DNA of 64,000 nt from Synechococcus sp. LA31 (GCF_018502385.1 NZ_CP075523.1:1736001-1800000), one strand, 5' to 3'; numbered from the stretch's first letter, positions 44,337-52,635 are shown. Made by a program: numbers and translations. The notes: a model not told the origin generated them from the sequence alone.

Positions 44337-44869
44337 CAGCCCCTCCCCTGGCGCAGCTTGTGCCAGCCCCACATGCCGCCGTAGCCCAACGTTGTCACGC
44401 CCAAAGCGATCAGTGCAATGGCGAACCCGATAAAAGCTGGCAGGCCCAGGATTCCAAACAGGAGGCTCACCAGGAAGTTGCTGTCCGATGGCATGAGCAC
44501 GCCCTCTGCAACCAAGACCAGGCCAAACACTCCAGTGGCAATCGCTGAGACCTGAACGAATGTGCGGGCATCGGCCAGGTTGAAGGGCTCGGGTTGCGCC
44601 GGCAGTTCCACGGGCCCATCAGGCTCCCAGCCCAGGGCAATCCGCACCTGATTCACCTCGGCCTCATCGAGGCGGAAATACTCGGTTTGAGGCAGGCGCT
44701 TCACCTTGAACTGCTCGTGCAGCTCATGCTCGAGATCGCGGCTGCGATCGGTCTCCAGCACCTGCACGATCTCATCGGGCTGCAGCTGTTTGAACCGGCG
44801 CTGGAGGTTGTCGGTGCGGCCGATCTTGTGCAGATCGCCGTTGCGGATCAGATAAACGAAGCCCGCCAT
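44336..44869 (-). CDS. Membrane-anchored GIY-YIG (T5orf172-type) nuclease-like protein
   Basis: The 177-residue protein has an N-terminal T5orf172/MUG113 domain of the GIY-YIG superfamily: FVYLIRNGDLHKIGRT, RRFKQLQ, LEHELHEQF and the TEYFRLDEAEV end. The conserved Tyr, Lys, Arg and Glu are all present. Residues about 105-170 form two long hydrophobic helices (ATGVFGLVLVAEGVL and FLVSLLFGILGLPAFIGFAI). A membrane-tethered nuclease inside a mobile element suggests action on incoming DNA, but this is inference. The start overlaps the upstream stop (TGATG). Confidence 0.8.
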   Translation of the reverse strand: MAGFVYLIRNGDLHKIGRTDNLQRRFKQLQPDEIVQVLETDRSRDLEHELHEQFKVKRLPQTEYFRLDEAEVNQVRIALGWEPDGPVELPAQPEPFNLADARTFVQVSAIATGVFGLVLVAEGVLMPSDSNFLVSLLFGILGLPAFIGFAIALIALGVTTLGYGGMWGWHKLRQGRG

Positions 44870-45903
44870 CAGCCCAGCCCCTGCGCTGATGCCTGAGCAG
44901 CCAGGGCCTGCTGCTTGCGCTGTGAGATCGACTGCTTGGAGATGCTGGCGCGGCGGGCCAGCTCAGATGCCATCCCACGCGGCCAATCAGCACCGTGCTG
45001 AGCGCAGAGGCGACCGATCACCACAGCCAGCTCGGCGCCGGTGATGTCTGCGGCCGGAGCGGCCGGCGGTTCCGGTTCCGGTGCGGGGGTGGCAGCCCCC
45101 AGGATCAGGGCCTCCACGATCTCGTTGCGGTGTTGGCCGGTCTCGGCGCTGATGCGATCGAGCTCAGCCAAGGCATCCACCGCCAGGGTGGTGGTCCAGC
45201 GGCGGCGCACCACCTCGCTCTCGCGCACCAAGCGGCCCTTGGCATCGCGGGCCTCGCCGCGGTGGCCCTTGGCCTGCTGATCACCTTTAAAGCTGGTTTG
45301 GCGGGCGCTCTCTAAGGCCCAGCCCAGCACCGGCTGCGTCTTGGTGCGCACGCTGCCGCGCACCACCGGGATCCACTCACCGCCGATCAGCGCGGAGTGG
45401 AATTGGCCCTCGCCGATCTGGAAATACTTGCGGCCGGTCCACTCATTGCTGGGGCGCATGAAGCGGAGGTGATTGGCACGCAGGTAGGCCTCCGGATCCG
45501 TGATCTCATCGCGCTCGCAGATGCCCTTGAAATAGTCCGCCTGCAGCACTTCCTGCAGGTGGGCCTCAAAGTCGTAGGGGCGCTCTTCACCGGTCACGGC
45601 ATAGGGGCAGCGCATGGTGCCGCCGAGCTCAAACTCCTGCGTCTCGCGGTTGAAGGTCCAGTGATCAACGTCTTGGAAACCGGCGATCTCATAGGCCTCG
45701 GCCTGATCAGAGACCAGCTCCATCGGCTCACCGGTCTTGGCGTGCTCGTAGCGGAAGGTGCGCTCCTCGAGGGAACGGAACGGGCCCATGCGCACTTGCG
45801 TGCCTATGGCGAGCGGGGGCTCATAAACCACCTCGGGCTGTGGCGTATCGGCCAGCTCGGGCTTGAGGTAGGCCGGAATCGGCTTGGTTGCTGTCTTGCT
45901 CAC
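44869..45903 (-). CDS. Element protein with C-terminal RHH/HTH-like DNA-binding region
   Basis: The 344-residue protein starts at GTG, directly after an ATACGCATAAG motif. Residues 1 to about 210 are an unrecognised globular part (GTQVRMGPFRSLEERTFRYE, SNEWTGRKYFQIGEGQFHSA). Residues about 235-280 look like a ribbon-helix-helix unit (TTLAVDALAELDRISAETGQ). After a Pro/Ala linker there is a helix-turn-helix (MASELARRASISKQSISQRK). It is the first gene of the five-gene operon and may be its regulator. Confidence 0.7.
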   Translation of the reverse strand: MSKTATKPIPAYLKPELADTPQPEVVYEPPLAIGTQVRMGPFRSLEERTFRYEHAKTGEPMELVSDQAEAYEIAGFQDVDHWTFNRETQEFELGGTMRCPYAVTGEERPYDFEAHLQEVLQADYFKGICERDEITDPEAYLRANHLRFMRPSNEWTGRKYFQIGEGQFHSALIGGEWIPVVRGSVRTKTQPVLGWALESARQTSFKGDQQAKGHRGEARDAKGRLVRESEVVRRRWTTTLAVDALAELDRISAETGQHRNEIVEALILGAATPAPEPEPPAAPAADITGAELAVVIGRLCAQHGADWPRGMASELARRASISKQSISQRKQQALAAQASAQGLG

Positions 45904-45905
45904 CT

Positions 45906-45915
45906 TATGCGTATG
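45906..45915. promoter_or_regulatory. TATGCGTATG motif at the start of the 344-residue protein gene
   Basis: This is a copy of the element-specific ATACGCAT motif (reverse strand CATACGCATAAG), ending two bases before the GTG start at 45903. Its position suggests an operator or an element overlapping the ribosome-binding site. Confidence 0.45.
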
Positions 45916-45960
45916 TGGCTGATCACTCCGGTCTACGCCTTCCCGTGGGAAAAGGCAACC

Positions 45961-45972
45961 CCATGCGTATGG
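45961..45972. promoter_or_regulatory. CCATGCGTATGG motif in the 45.9-46.1 kb divergent intergenic region
   Basis: This second copy of the motif lies 55 bp from the first, in the gap between the leftward operon and the rightward small gene at 46094. Paired copies in a divergent gap are typical of operator sites. Confidence 0.45.
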
Positions 45973-46093
45973 CGGTAGATCACCAGTGGATTGCTCCCCA
46001 GCCGCCCTCCACCAGTTGCGTGCTGCCCTTCGTAGCCGCGACCCTGCGACCGCCGCCAGGGGAACACTCAGGGCATCAACGCATGGAGACCCC

Positions 46094-46252
46094 ATGAACA
46101 CCACGTTCACCCCCGACTACCTGGCCCGCGCCGCTGAGCAGCTCGGCTGGGATGAAAGCCCTGCAGGTCAAGCCAAGCGCCAGGAGGATCTAGCCCTGCT
46201 GCAGGAGCTGATGGCTGTCAGCAAGCGCGCGGGCGATCACGCTGCCGAGTGA
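46094..46252 (+). CDS. Small hypothetical element protein
   Basis: This 52-residue protein (MNTTFTPDYLARAAEQLGWD start) is mostly helical and charged. A GGAG ribosome-binding site lies six bases before the ATG. It is divergent from the leftward operon. No function was recognised. Confidence 0.5.
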   Translation: MNTTFTPDYLARAAEQLGWDESPAGQAKRQEDLALLQELMAVSKRAGDHAAE

Positions 46253-46313
46253 TTTTTGACTTGCGGGTAGAAGTCAATTCGGGCGAGGATTGAGGAATGG
46301 ATGCGGCACTGTG

Positions 46314-46514
46314 ATGCACGCCTACTACCCGCTTCTCTGGCTCTTGCAGGCATTTGGCCTGTTCATTGCCTTCACGGTGCAGGGCGCTATGTGGAAAGGC
46401 GCGCAGGATCACGGGGGTCGCGGCTGGGCTGTGGCGCTGACCTGGGCTGTTGGGAGCACGGTGCTGTTAAACGCCATGCATCATCTGCATGACGGCTTGC
46501 TCCCGCACCCGTAG
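46314..46514 (+). CDS. Small membrane protein
   Basis: This 66-residue protein has two hydrophobic segments (LLWLLQAFGLFIAFTVQGAM and WAVALTWAVGSTVLL). No family was recognised. The start is chosen at the ATG before YYPLLW. Confidence 0.5.
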   Translation: MHAYYPLLWLLQAFGLFIAFTVQGAMWKGAQDHGGRGWAVALTWAVGSTVLLNAMHHLHDGLLPHP

Positions 46515-46754
46515 GTAGGCGCAACCGCAGCGAATCGCGGCGCTACCGACGACTTTTGCAAGCGTGCTTACCAAAACGTGCGGCAGATCTACCGAAGAGT
46601 GGAAATGTGCAAAATCCGCATAGACCAAGCAGGAGTCATGTACTGGCCTGGGCTATACGCAAACTGCATAGAGCATTTTTTGTTAGCTGGGATACAGACC
46701 CGCCTCTATAGCGCTTAGCCCTACCCCCATTTGGGGACAAAGCGTAGCTAGGGA
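46515..46754. other. AT-richer intergenic region in the element
   Basis: This 240-bp stretch is clearly lower in GC than its surroundings. It has partial relatives of the ATACGCAT motif (TATACGCAAA near 46654) and a TTTTTT run at 46675. It probably holds the promoter of the RHH gene at 46755. Confidence 0.4.
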
Positions 46755-47003
46755 ATGCTTAATGATTGCTTCGTAGTTCATCTAACTGAGATGTCCAAGG
46801 CACGTCTCCGCTTACTTCGCAACCAGGCTCCTGAGTCGCTGACCATCGCCAGCCGCAAGCCCCAACGGCTCACGATCACCATTCCCTGGTCGACCTATCA
46901 GGCAATTGCCGAGACCAGTTCCGAGCAAGGGCGCTCCCTCTCCAACACCGCGGCTTATTGGCTGGAACGCCAGGCGGATGCCATGAGGCAGCAGAGCGCC
47001 TAA
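46755..47003 (+). CDS. Ribbon-helix-helix-like small regulator
   Basis: The 82-residue protein (or 70 residues from the ATG at 46791) ends with an RHH-like unit: RLTITIPWSTYQAIAETSSE followed by a second helix LSNTAAYWLERQADAM. Such proteins are usually dimeric DNA-binding repressors. It faces the leftward terminase operon convergently, with a 4-bp overlap of a small reading frame. Confidence 0.6.
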   Translation: MLNDCFVVHLTEMSKARLRLLRNQAPESLTIASRKPQRLTITIPWSTYQAIAETSSEQGRSLSNTAAYWLERQADAMRQQSA

Positions 47004-47218
47004 TCGGATAGTCCCCACTGCACGCCGCCCCAGCCGTGCTCACGGAGTTGCTTGGCACGGTGGTGGCGGCGCTTGATTTCCTCATCGCTGAGCCCCGCCC
47101 AGGTGGCCGCCAACGTGGGCCAGCAGAGCCCATCCTGTTGATCGCTCTCCACCAGATTCAGCTCCACCGGGGGCCGTGGCTGCCGCCGCCGGCGGGGCTT
47201 GCGCTCAGTAGACGGCAA
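47000..47218 (-). CDS. Small basic hypothetical protein after terminase
   Basis: This 72-residue frame starts at TTG just before the terminase stop and reads PSTERKPRRRRQPRPPVELN, then a helical AATWAGLSDEEIKRRHHRAK. It fills an otherwise empty 200-bp gap at the end of the terminase operon. Evidence is limited to frame and position. Confidence 0.35.
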   Translation of the reverse strand: MPSTERKPRRRRQPRPPVELNLVESDQQDGLCWPTLAATWAGLSDEEIKRRHHRAKQLREHGWGGVQWGLSD

Positions 47219-48443
47219 ACCCTGTTGGCCCCACCCGCCAGGGCGTGAGGCCCTTGCTGATCGCGATGCAGGCATAGCCCACCGCATCGGCCATGTGGCC
47301 GTGCTCACTGGCCGGATCCGGCACGCTCAGCCCTGGCTTGAACTCCAGGTTCCGGAAGCTCCTGATCACCCGCTTGCAGCTGGGGTCCACCAGCAGCCGG
47401 CGCTGGCCCGCAGCATCCAGGATCATCAACCTGCAGGCGTTCACTTTGTCGATCACGGCCCAGGGGGCCCGGGGGCTGCGGATGCTGAACCCGCCCACGT
47501 CTTTCAAGATCGCGTGATCGCTCAGGCCCAGGCTGCTGGTCTGCTTCCTCGAGCCGGTTGGATCAGGGCAGCAGAGGATCTCGCGGTTGGGATACCGGGC
47601 CCGCACCTCGAGCGCCATTTCCCTGGTATCGGCCTCCATCAGCACGATCTCCTCGAGCACGCACAACCTGTTGCCCTGCACCTGCATCAGCGCGGCGCAA
47701 TAGGGGCTGCGGTTGAAGTCGACCCCCATGATCAGCGCGCTGCCGTCATCAGCGCAGGTGCCGACGTTGGCGTTGTTGAAGGCCGGGTAGACGGCCCCCA
47801 GCAGGCTCTCGATTGAGCCGTAGAACTCCTGGCGCCAGAGGCTCGGGTCCATCTCGGTGCGGCGCTCCATCACCCACTCCGGATCCACCCAGCCGCCGGC
47901 CACGGTGGGGTAATTCCACCGCTCCCACCCGGGTGTTTCCGCTGCCTTTTCCCAGAGCTCGGCGCTGAAGTTGCCGCCGCCGGCCGGGGTGCTCGCAAAG
48001 ATCGCATCACCCTTGCTGGTGGCCAACATCGGCAAAAGGGCCGCCTGCCACATCTCCTGCAGATCCCTGGCGTAGGCGAACTCATCCAGCAGCAACAGAT
48101 CTGCCGATTGGCCCCGCAGCGAATCGGCGTAATCCAGGCCGCCCAGCGTTACCCGGCTGCCATTGCGGAACTCAATCGTGAGGGTTGACTCCAACACCCT
48201 CTCGATCCAGCTCTGCGGCACTGAATCTTTCAGCGGCCGCCAGCTGATGTCCTTGGCCATCTTCCGGCTCGGCGCCAGATAGAAGGTCACGCTGCCCGGG
48301 CAGGTAAGTGCCTTCTCCACCCCGGCCGCCAACATCATTCTCGTTTTTCCGAAGCGACGGCCGCTGAACATGACCTTCACCTTGGCCGTGCTGCGCAGAA
48401 TCTCGGCCGCGGCGGGTTTGAGCTCGAGGCGGGCTACAGCCAT
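47205..48443 (-). CDS. Phage-type terminase large subunit
   Basis: The 412-residue protein has the TerL ATPase motor (Walker A SGRRFGKT at 27-34, Walker B LLLLDEFAY at about 117, coupling motif ASTPAGG at 150). Its RNase H-like nuclease has Asp in MGVDFNRSP (242) and a C-terminal HGHMADAVGYA. Both halves appear intact, so the enzyme may be functional. It lies in a leftward operon of overlapping genes, but no portal or capsid gene accompanies it. Confidence 0.9.
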   Translation of the reverse strand: MAVARLELKPAAAEILRSTAKVKVMFSGRRFGKTRMMLAAGVEKALTCPGSVTFYLAPSRKMAKDISWRPLKDSVPQSWIERVLESTLTIEFRNGSRVTLGGLDYADSLRGQSADLLLLDEFAYARDLQEMWQAALLPMLATSKGDAIFASTPAGGGNFSAELWEKAAETPGWERWNYPTVAGGWVDPEWVMERRTEMDPSLWRQEFYGSIESLLGAVYPAFNNANVGTCADDGSALIMGVDFNRSPYCAALMQVQGNRLCVLEEIVLMEADTREMALEVRARYPNREILCCPDPTGSRKQTSSLGLSDHAILKDVGGFSIRSPRAPWAVIDKVNACRLMILDAAGQRRLLVDPSCKRVIRSFRNLEFKPGLSVPDPASEHGHMADAVGYACIAISKGLTPWRVGPTGFAVY

Positions 48444-48847
48444 CAGCGCAACCGCTCCATCGCCAGCTGCACCACCAGCACCAGATCACCCACAGGAACC
48501 GTGATCGGTGCATCCCACGCCACACCATTGCTCTGGCTGCGCAGCACCGCCTGCAGCTCAGCCAAGGCCTTCAACCGTGCTGATGCAAGCCGGCCAGGTT
48601 GCTCCTGCAGCTGCTCCAGCCCCTCAGCCACACCGCTCGCGATGCAGCCCTCATCGCCCACAACCAGGGCCCAAAGATCCGTGCCCTCGGGGAGGGAGTT
48701 GGCGGCCACGCCCCCGTGGACCGCCGCATCCCCGTTTGCGCCGGGCCCGACTGCTGCTGCAGCAACGGCTGGGGGATCCCCCGAGCGCGGAAAGGTGATC
48801 GCTTCGCCAAACGGTTCGCCGTGGCTGCGGTAGCCCTGCAGTTCCAT
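48443..48847 (-). CDS. Hypothetical protein upstream of terminase
   Basis: This 134-residue protein overlaps the terminase start. It has a Gly/Ala-rich N-terminal half and a helical C-terminal half (ASARLKALAELQAVLRSQSN). A small-terminase or packaging role is possible from position alone. Confidence 0.5.
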   Translation of the reverse strand: MELQGYRSHGEPFGEAITFPRSGDPPAVAAAAVGPGANGDAAVHGGVAANSLPEGTDLWALVVGDEGCIASGVAEGLEQLQEQPGRLASARLKALAELQAVLRSQSNGVAWDAPITVPVGDLVLVVQLAMERLR

Positions 48848-49047
48848 CAGCTCAACCCCCGGCAGGGCCTAAGCAGCACCCGCTGCGCTTCCTCGATCAG
48901 CGCCAGCTCAGCCAGCAGCAGTTCCTGATCCTCTGGGGTGACGCGGCCTGCGGGTTGCAAGGCCACAGCACCATTGCGCAGCGATGCAGCCACTCGGCCA
49001 CGCAGCGCCCGCGATTCCTGGAGCGATCTGGCTACTTCCTCCCTCAT
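48847..49047 (-). CDS. Small helical hypothetical protein
   Basis: This 66-residue protein (MREEVARSLQESRALRGRVA start) looks largely helical (LLLAELALIEEAQRVLL). Its start overlaps the upstream stop (ATGA). No function was recognised. Confidence 0.5.
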   Translation of the reverse strand: MREEVARSLQESRALRGRVAASLRNGAVALQPAGRVTPEDQELLLAELALIEEAQRVLLRPCRGLS

Positions 49048-49259
49048 TGCCCCATCTGCTCCGTTTGCTGGATCAGCGCCCGCATGAAGCACTGCAGGGC
49101 GTGAGCCCGCTCCTGTTCATTCCATCCGCGCTCGCGCAATTCCTGAATCAACTTGTGGATCGCCACCTGAGCACTTCCCCACCGCAGCGCAAAGGTGGGA
49201 TCTTCCCTGAAGCAAGCCTCAAGGCGGCAGTGCAATAGCTCCGCGTATTGCATATTCAA
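49044..49259 (-). CDS. Small hypothetical protein
   Basis: This 71-residue protein (MNMQYAELLHCRLEACFRED start) has a helical C-terminus (ALQCFMRALIQQTEQMGQ). It overlaps the neighbours by 4 bp on both sides, as in phage structural operons. Confidence 0.5.
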   Translation of the reverse strand: MNMQYAELLHCRLEACFREDPTFALRWGSAQVAIHKLIQELRERGWNEQERAHALQCFMRALIQQTEQMGQ

Positions 49260-49489
49260 CCTGGACCCACGATCGGAACACCGCTCACCGGATCCATCGG
49301 GGCGTTGATTCCCTTGCCAACGGCGTAACTGCCGCCGCTCATCCGCATCGGGGTTTTCAGGCTGTGGCGCATCGGCGCTTTTGATCTGGACAGCTCGCGC
49401 TGGTTCTCCAGCTCCCAGCCTTCAACGATCGCGCTCCAAGTCCCAGCCGACAACAACGTGGGATCCACTTCCTTCTGTTTACGTGCCAT
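49256..49489 (-). CDS. Small hypothetical protein
   Basis: This 77-residue protein starts MARKQKEVDPTLLSAGTWSA and ends with a Gly/Pro-rich tail. The start overlaps the tail-fibre stop (TGATG). No family was recognised. Confidence 0.5.
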   Translation of the reverse strand: MARKQKEVDPTLLSAGTWSAIVEGWELENQRELSRSKAPMRHSLKTPMRMSGGSYAVGKGINAPMDPVSGVPIVGPG

Positions 49490-50850
49490 CAGACCCAATT
49501 CCAAGCGGGTTGTTCTGTAGCGGTGGCGGGATCCTGAGCCCGTCCCTTCGATCGGAACGTCCACAACACAACACCGCTCAGCAGGAATTGACCTACCCCG
49601 CCAGTGCCGCCGCCGCCATCAGGGAGGATCTGCAGCGTCAATGTTGTGCGACTTGCACCTGGCGGCAGCGTGGCGGTGATGCCACTTGGCACAGAAGCAG
49701 GGCTACGTCCAACCGTCAAATCAAACTTGAACACATTGGCTAGATCGCCCAGCAATGCGTATTCAACAGATTCGCTAACGCCTGCGCTGTAATTGAACGC
49801 AATCGAGGCAAATCCCCTTTTCCCCGCAAATGCGCCATCCACAGCGACAACTTCCAGCAGCAGGTTGCCTGATGTTGGATCTTGCGTAGTGGTTGTCCAA
49901 TTTGAGCTGTCGGCGATTGTGACGGGCAAGTTGTAGTTAGCCGCGCGGGTGAGCAAATGCTCGCCAGATCCTGCCCCTCCGCCAGATCCGGGACGGATGA
50001 TCGTCTGGGGGGAATTTATGCGCGGTGCCATATCGACCACGTTGGCTGTGGCTTGAATAAGCCTGGGAGCGGGCACCAATCGGGCGGGTTTGCTCCATTT
50101 CCCCGCAGCGTCCAGATACTCCAACTGGAAGCCCTCGGCTCTGGTATCCAGCCAGCTATCCCCTGGAGCCCAATCCGATCCATCGGGTCGCTTCTCAGGG
50201 CGCTTGCCAGCACCAGCGATCAGACCCTGGCCCACACGCCCGCGATCGCCCTTGGGACCACGCAGCTGGGACGCGGCAACCTCCAAACCAGCGATGCGCT
50301 TGCTGATGGCCTTCGTGGTCTTGGCCAGCATCTCGGCGCTCACCTGATCCAGCCGCTCACGCCCATCCACCAACAGCTGCCCGACGGCTCCAGCGGTCTC
50401 AGCAACCTGGCCTTCCACCATCTCCAGGCGGGCATCCGCAGCCGCAGCCACACCATCCACCTGGGCGATCACCGTCTGGCCAGCCGCCTCCACCAGAGCA
50501 GCCGCTCCGGCAGCTCGGGCGATCTGCATCGTGCCCTCCAGCACCGCTTCAGGTGTTGCGGTGGCGATGCCCTGCAGTTGGCTCAGCTCACCTTCCAGTG
50601 CTGCCACCCGCTGCTCCAACGGAGCGATCAGTTCGGCAGGTTCAGGCATCGGTGGGGCCGTGGCCTCAGCCGCAGCGGCAGCCGCGGCAGCAGCCTCCTC
50701 ATCGGCGATCCGCTGATCTTCTTTGGCCCACCAGGCCATCAGATCTTTACGGGTGTTGGGGATCGAGACCGGGACCAACCCTTCGCGCAGCAAATCACCG
50801 CCATCGGTGAAAACCCTGCGCTTGATCAGCTGAGCGTCATCGCGTGCCAT
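49489..50850 (-). CDS. Tail-fibre-like / collagen-like protein
   Basis: The 453-residue protein begins ARDDAQLIKRRVFTDGGDLL and has an Ala/Glu run and a long coiled-coil region (about 55-190). A short collagen-like GPKGDRGRVGQG and a GDSWLDTRAEGFQLEYLDAA segment follow; the latter resembles domains repeated in cyanophage fibres. The C-terminal 170 residues look like a beta-rich head. This is the layout of a trimeric receptor-binding fibre. It is the only structural-type phage protein recognised in the element. Confidence 0.7.
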   Translation of the reverse strand: MARDDAQLIKRRVFTDGGDLLREGLVPVSIPNTRKDLMAWWAKEDQRIADEEAAAAAAAAAEATAPPMPEPAELIAPLEQRVAALEGELSQLQGIATATPEAVLEGTMQIARAAGAAALVEAAGQTVIAQVDGVAAAADARLEMVEGQVAETAGAVGQLLVDGRERLDQVSAEMLAKTTKAISKRIAGLEVAASQLRGPKGDRGRVGQGLIAGAGKRPEKRPDGSDWAPGDSWLDTRAEGFQLEYLDAAGKWSKPARLVPAPRLIQATANVVDMAPRINSPQTIIRPGSGGGAGSGEHLLTRAANYNLPVTIADSSNWTTTTQDPTSGNLLLEVVAVDGAFAGKRGFASIAFNYSAGVSESVEYALLGDLANVFKFDLTVGRSPASVPSGITATLPPGASRTTLTLQILPDGGGGTGGVGQFLLSGVVLWTFRSKGRAQDPATATEQPAWNWV

Positions 50851-50853
50851 TGA

Positions 50854-51237
50854 TCAAGCCCCCCAGCGGCCGTAGGTGGCCACCATCGAGTTGCGGCGCA
50901 TCACGTCCTGCTCAGCCAACCGCTCACGCAGCTGCCGCTCCTGCTCCTCAGGGCTGGCAATCGGGTGAGCGTCAAACCACGCGGCAATCGCTGCCTCTTT
51001 CTCTGCAGCCAGATCACGCGGGGCAGGGGCCTCAGCACCCCACTTGCCGGCGAGCACCGTGGCCTCGAGCTCAGCGCTCATCACCCCCTGGAATACCTGC
51101 GCCGCCTCCGCATCGCCCTGCTCGATCAGCAGCCGTGTCGTGAGCGGCAGCTCATCCCATGACTGCGGCACCGGGGCGCCGGCCGGCAGATACGGGGCAA
51201 CACGGGCCACAAGGCTTGCTCGAGTGGAAACGTCCAC
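50854..51237 (-). CDS. Hypothetical element protein
   Basis: The 127-residue acidic, helical protein starts MDVSTRASLVARVAPYLPAG and ends DVMRRNSMVATYGRWGA. It lies 3 bp upstream of the tail-fibre start, so it is probably in the same transcript. No domain was recognised. Confidence 0.55.
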   Translation of the reverse strand: MDVSTRASLVARVAPYLPAGAPVPQSWDELPLTTRLLIEQGDAEAAQVFQGVMSAELEATVLAGKWGAEAPAPRDLAAEKEAAIAAWFDAHPIASPEEQERQLRERLAEQDVMRRNSMVATYGRWGA

Positions 51238-51352
51238 GGGCGATGTATGCGGTTTGATGCCCCAACTTTATCGAGATTGATTCTCAACAGCAATAAAGAT
51301 CTGCGATGCTGCTTGCGTCCCCGGGCGGCGTTGAGTCACCGCTGCACTGGGT

Positions 51353-51547
51353 TCAGCCGCGTGCCTTGAGGCCTGCATCCGCGGGCCCCGGGGCCGTGCG
51401 CTCCAGCTCCAACAGCTCCAGCACCATCTGCCGCTGCAGATGGAACAGGCTCCGCCCCAGTCCGATCACGGCCAGCGGCAAACACTCCACCGCGATCTCC
51501 TGCAACAGCTCAGCGTCGTGCTGCTGAGCAGCCCAGGGGATAGCCAT
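51353..51547 (-). CDS. Small hypothetical protein
   Basis: This 64-residue frame starts MAIPWAAQQHDAELLQEIAV and has an amphipathic helical middle (GLGRSLFHLQRQMVLELLEL). Support is weak beyond the clean frame and its place in the leftward gene train. Confidence 0.4.
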   Translation of the reverse strand: MAIPWAAQQHDAELLQEIAVECLPLAVIGLGRSLFHLQRQMVLELLELERTAPGPADAGLKARG

Positions 51548-51590
51548 GCAGCGCTGTGGTGACCCTTCAGGGTATGGAGGCCTCAGGCGA

Positions 51591-51782
51591 TCAGCAGGTG
51601 GCCCAGCGGCGGGCGGTGCTCTGGCTGCAGTGGTGGTGCTCGGCGATCCATGCCCAGGTGCGGCCCTGCCGGCGCTGCCGGCGAATCCGCTGCCCACGGC
51701 TCTCGCTGGCCCAGATCAGGATCAGCGCTGGCAGCAGCAGCAACGCAATCGCCCACGCGGCGATGCAGGTGAATGTGGCCAT
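51591..51782 (-). CDS. Small protein with membrane helix and HTH-like tail
   Basis: This 63-residue frame has one hydrophobic helix (CIAAWAIALLLLPALILIWA), a basic stretch and an HTH-like end (WAWIAEHHHCSQSTARRWAT). The combination would give a membrane-bound DNA-binding peptide. A longer frame from 51965 exists but its extra part looks random. Confidence 0.4.
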   Translation of the reverse strand: MATFTCIAAWAIALLLLPALILIWASESRGQRIRRQRRQGRTWAWIAEHHHCSQSTARRWATC

Positions 51783-52021
51783 GGTTGTGACTCGTGAGGC
51801 CCGCCGGCGCACTCGGCCTGGCGGGCGTGAATGGGGTGCCGGGCCAACCGGCGGTGCAGCCTTATCCAGGGCCTGTTGAGCTCGGGTTCTACGGGTCGTG
51901 TGCTCTGTTCCCCGGGCCGCTCCTCGTGCCGGTCGTGCCGGCGGGGTGCGTGCCGTCCGCCCCATTGCTGGTGATCAGGCGGCGCCCGCGGCGGCCATCT
52001 CCTGTTCACTCATCCATCTTA
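51783..52021. other. Element gap without convincing genes
   Basis: Several short frames overlap here on both strands, but none shows a convincing composition or motif. I assign no gene. Confidence 0.4.
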
Positions 52022-52037
52022 CCCCATACGCATAAGG
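52022..52037. promoter_or_regulatory. CCCCATACGCATAAGG motif
   Basis: This full copy of the element-specific motif is followed by a GCAAcaGGGTGATCGGCC stretch that also follows the copy at 52636. The larger similarity suggests a duplicated regulatory unit of about 40 bp. Confidence 0.45.
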
Positions 52038-52058
52038 ATGCAACAGGGTGATCGGCCC

Positions 52059-52247
52059 TCACCACCGGTCCCCCCAGCTGCACTCACGCGCCCGCTCCGG
52101 GTCCACCTGCGCCATCGCGCTATCTCGGCCACGGCCGGCAGCCGGCCCCCACAACCAACCGCCCATCACCAGGCTCGCCTCGGTCTCAGGCTCCAGCAGG
52201 TGGCGGTGGGCCTCCAGCACCATCAGCAGCCGTGACCCCCAGATCAC
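52059..52247 (-). CDS. Small hypothetical protein
   Basis: This 62-residue frame starts MIWGSRLLMVLEAHRHLLEP. No motif was recognised; it is kept only as a possible gene in the leftward train. Confidence 0.3.
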   Translation of the reverse strand: MIWGSRLLMVLEAHRHLLEPETEASLVMGGWLWGPAAGRGRDSAMAQVDPERARECSWGDRW

Positions 52248-52374
52248 GCTATCGACCGTGAATGAGCCGGCTCTAGCGGCCTGGGCCTAGGCGGTGGCCC
52301 AGCGGGGCACAGTGCTGCGGCTGCAGCGCAGGTGATCAGCAATCCGCTGCTGGTCGTCCACCACCCAGGAGGGA

Positions 52375-52575
52375 CTACTGCTGCAGTTGCTGACAGTAAT
52401 TAAAAAGCTGGAAAGAAGTCCGCGTCGGCACCCCCAAGCGCCGTCTCGCCTCCTTGTAATCAATCAGTCCACTGCCGTATTTGGCGCACGTCTCTTTCTT
52501 GCTCTCACAGCCAGCCAGCAATAGCGACGCCAGCACCACCACGCCGAGGACTCTCCTCACGATCGAATAGCTCAC
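52375..52575 (-). CDS. Small putative lipoprotein
   Basis: This 66-residue protein has a signal sequence with lipobox LLLAGC (Cys about residue 23) and a short polar mature part ending FQLFNYCQQLQQ. The ATACGCAT motif (52640) lies about 65 bp upstream of its start. It is the second lipoprotein of the element. Confidence 0.65.
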   Translation of the reverse strand: MSYSIVRRVLGVVVLASLLLAGCESKKETCAKYGSGLIDYKEARRRLGVPTRTSFQLFNYCQQLQQ

Positions 52576-52635
52576 TGCTCAGATCAGTCCTATCCGCAAA
52601 CGGCCGACTTTGCAGCTCCTCTTTGCGAAACGCAG

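Noticed and set aside
49957-50853. Plus-strand 298-residue frame opposite the tail-fibre gene
   Set aside because: The minus-strand frame has coiled-coil and collagen-like motifs and fits the overlapping operon; the antisense frame has none.
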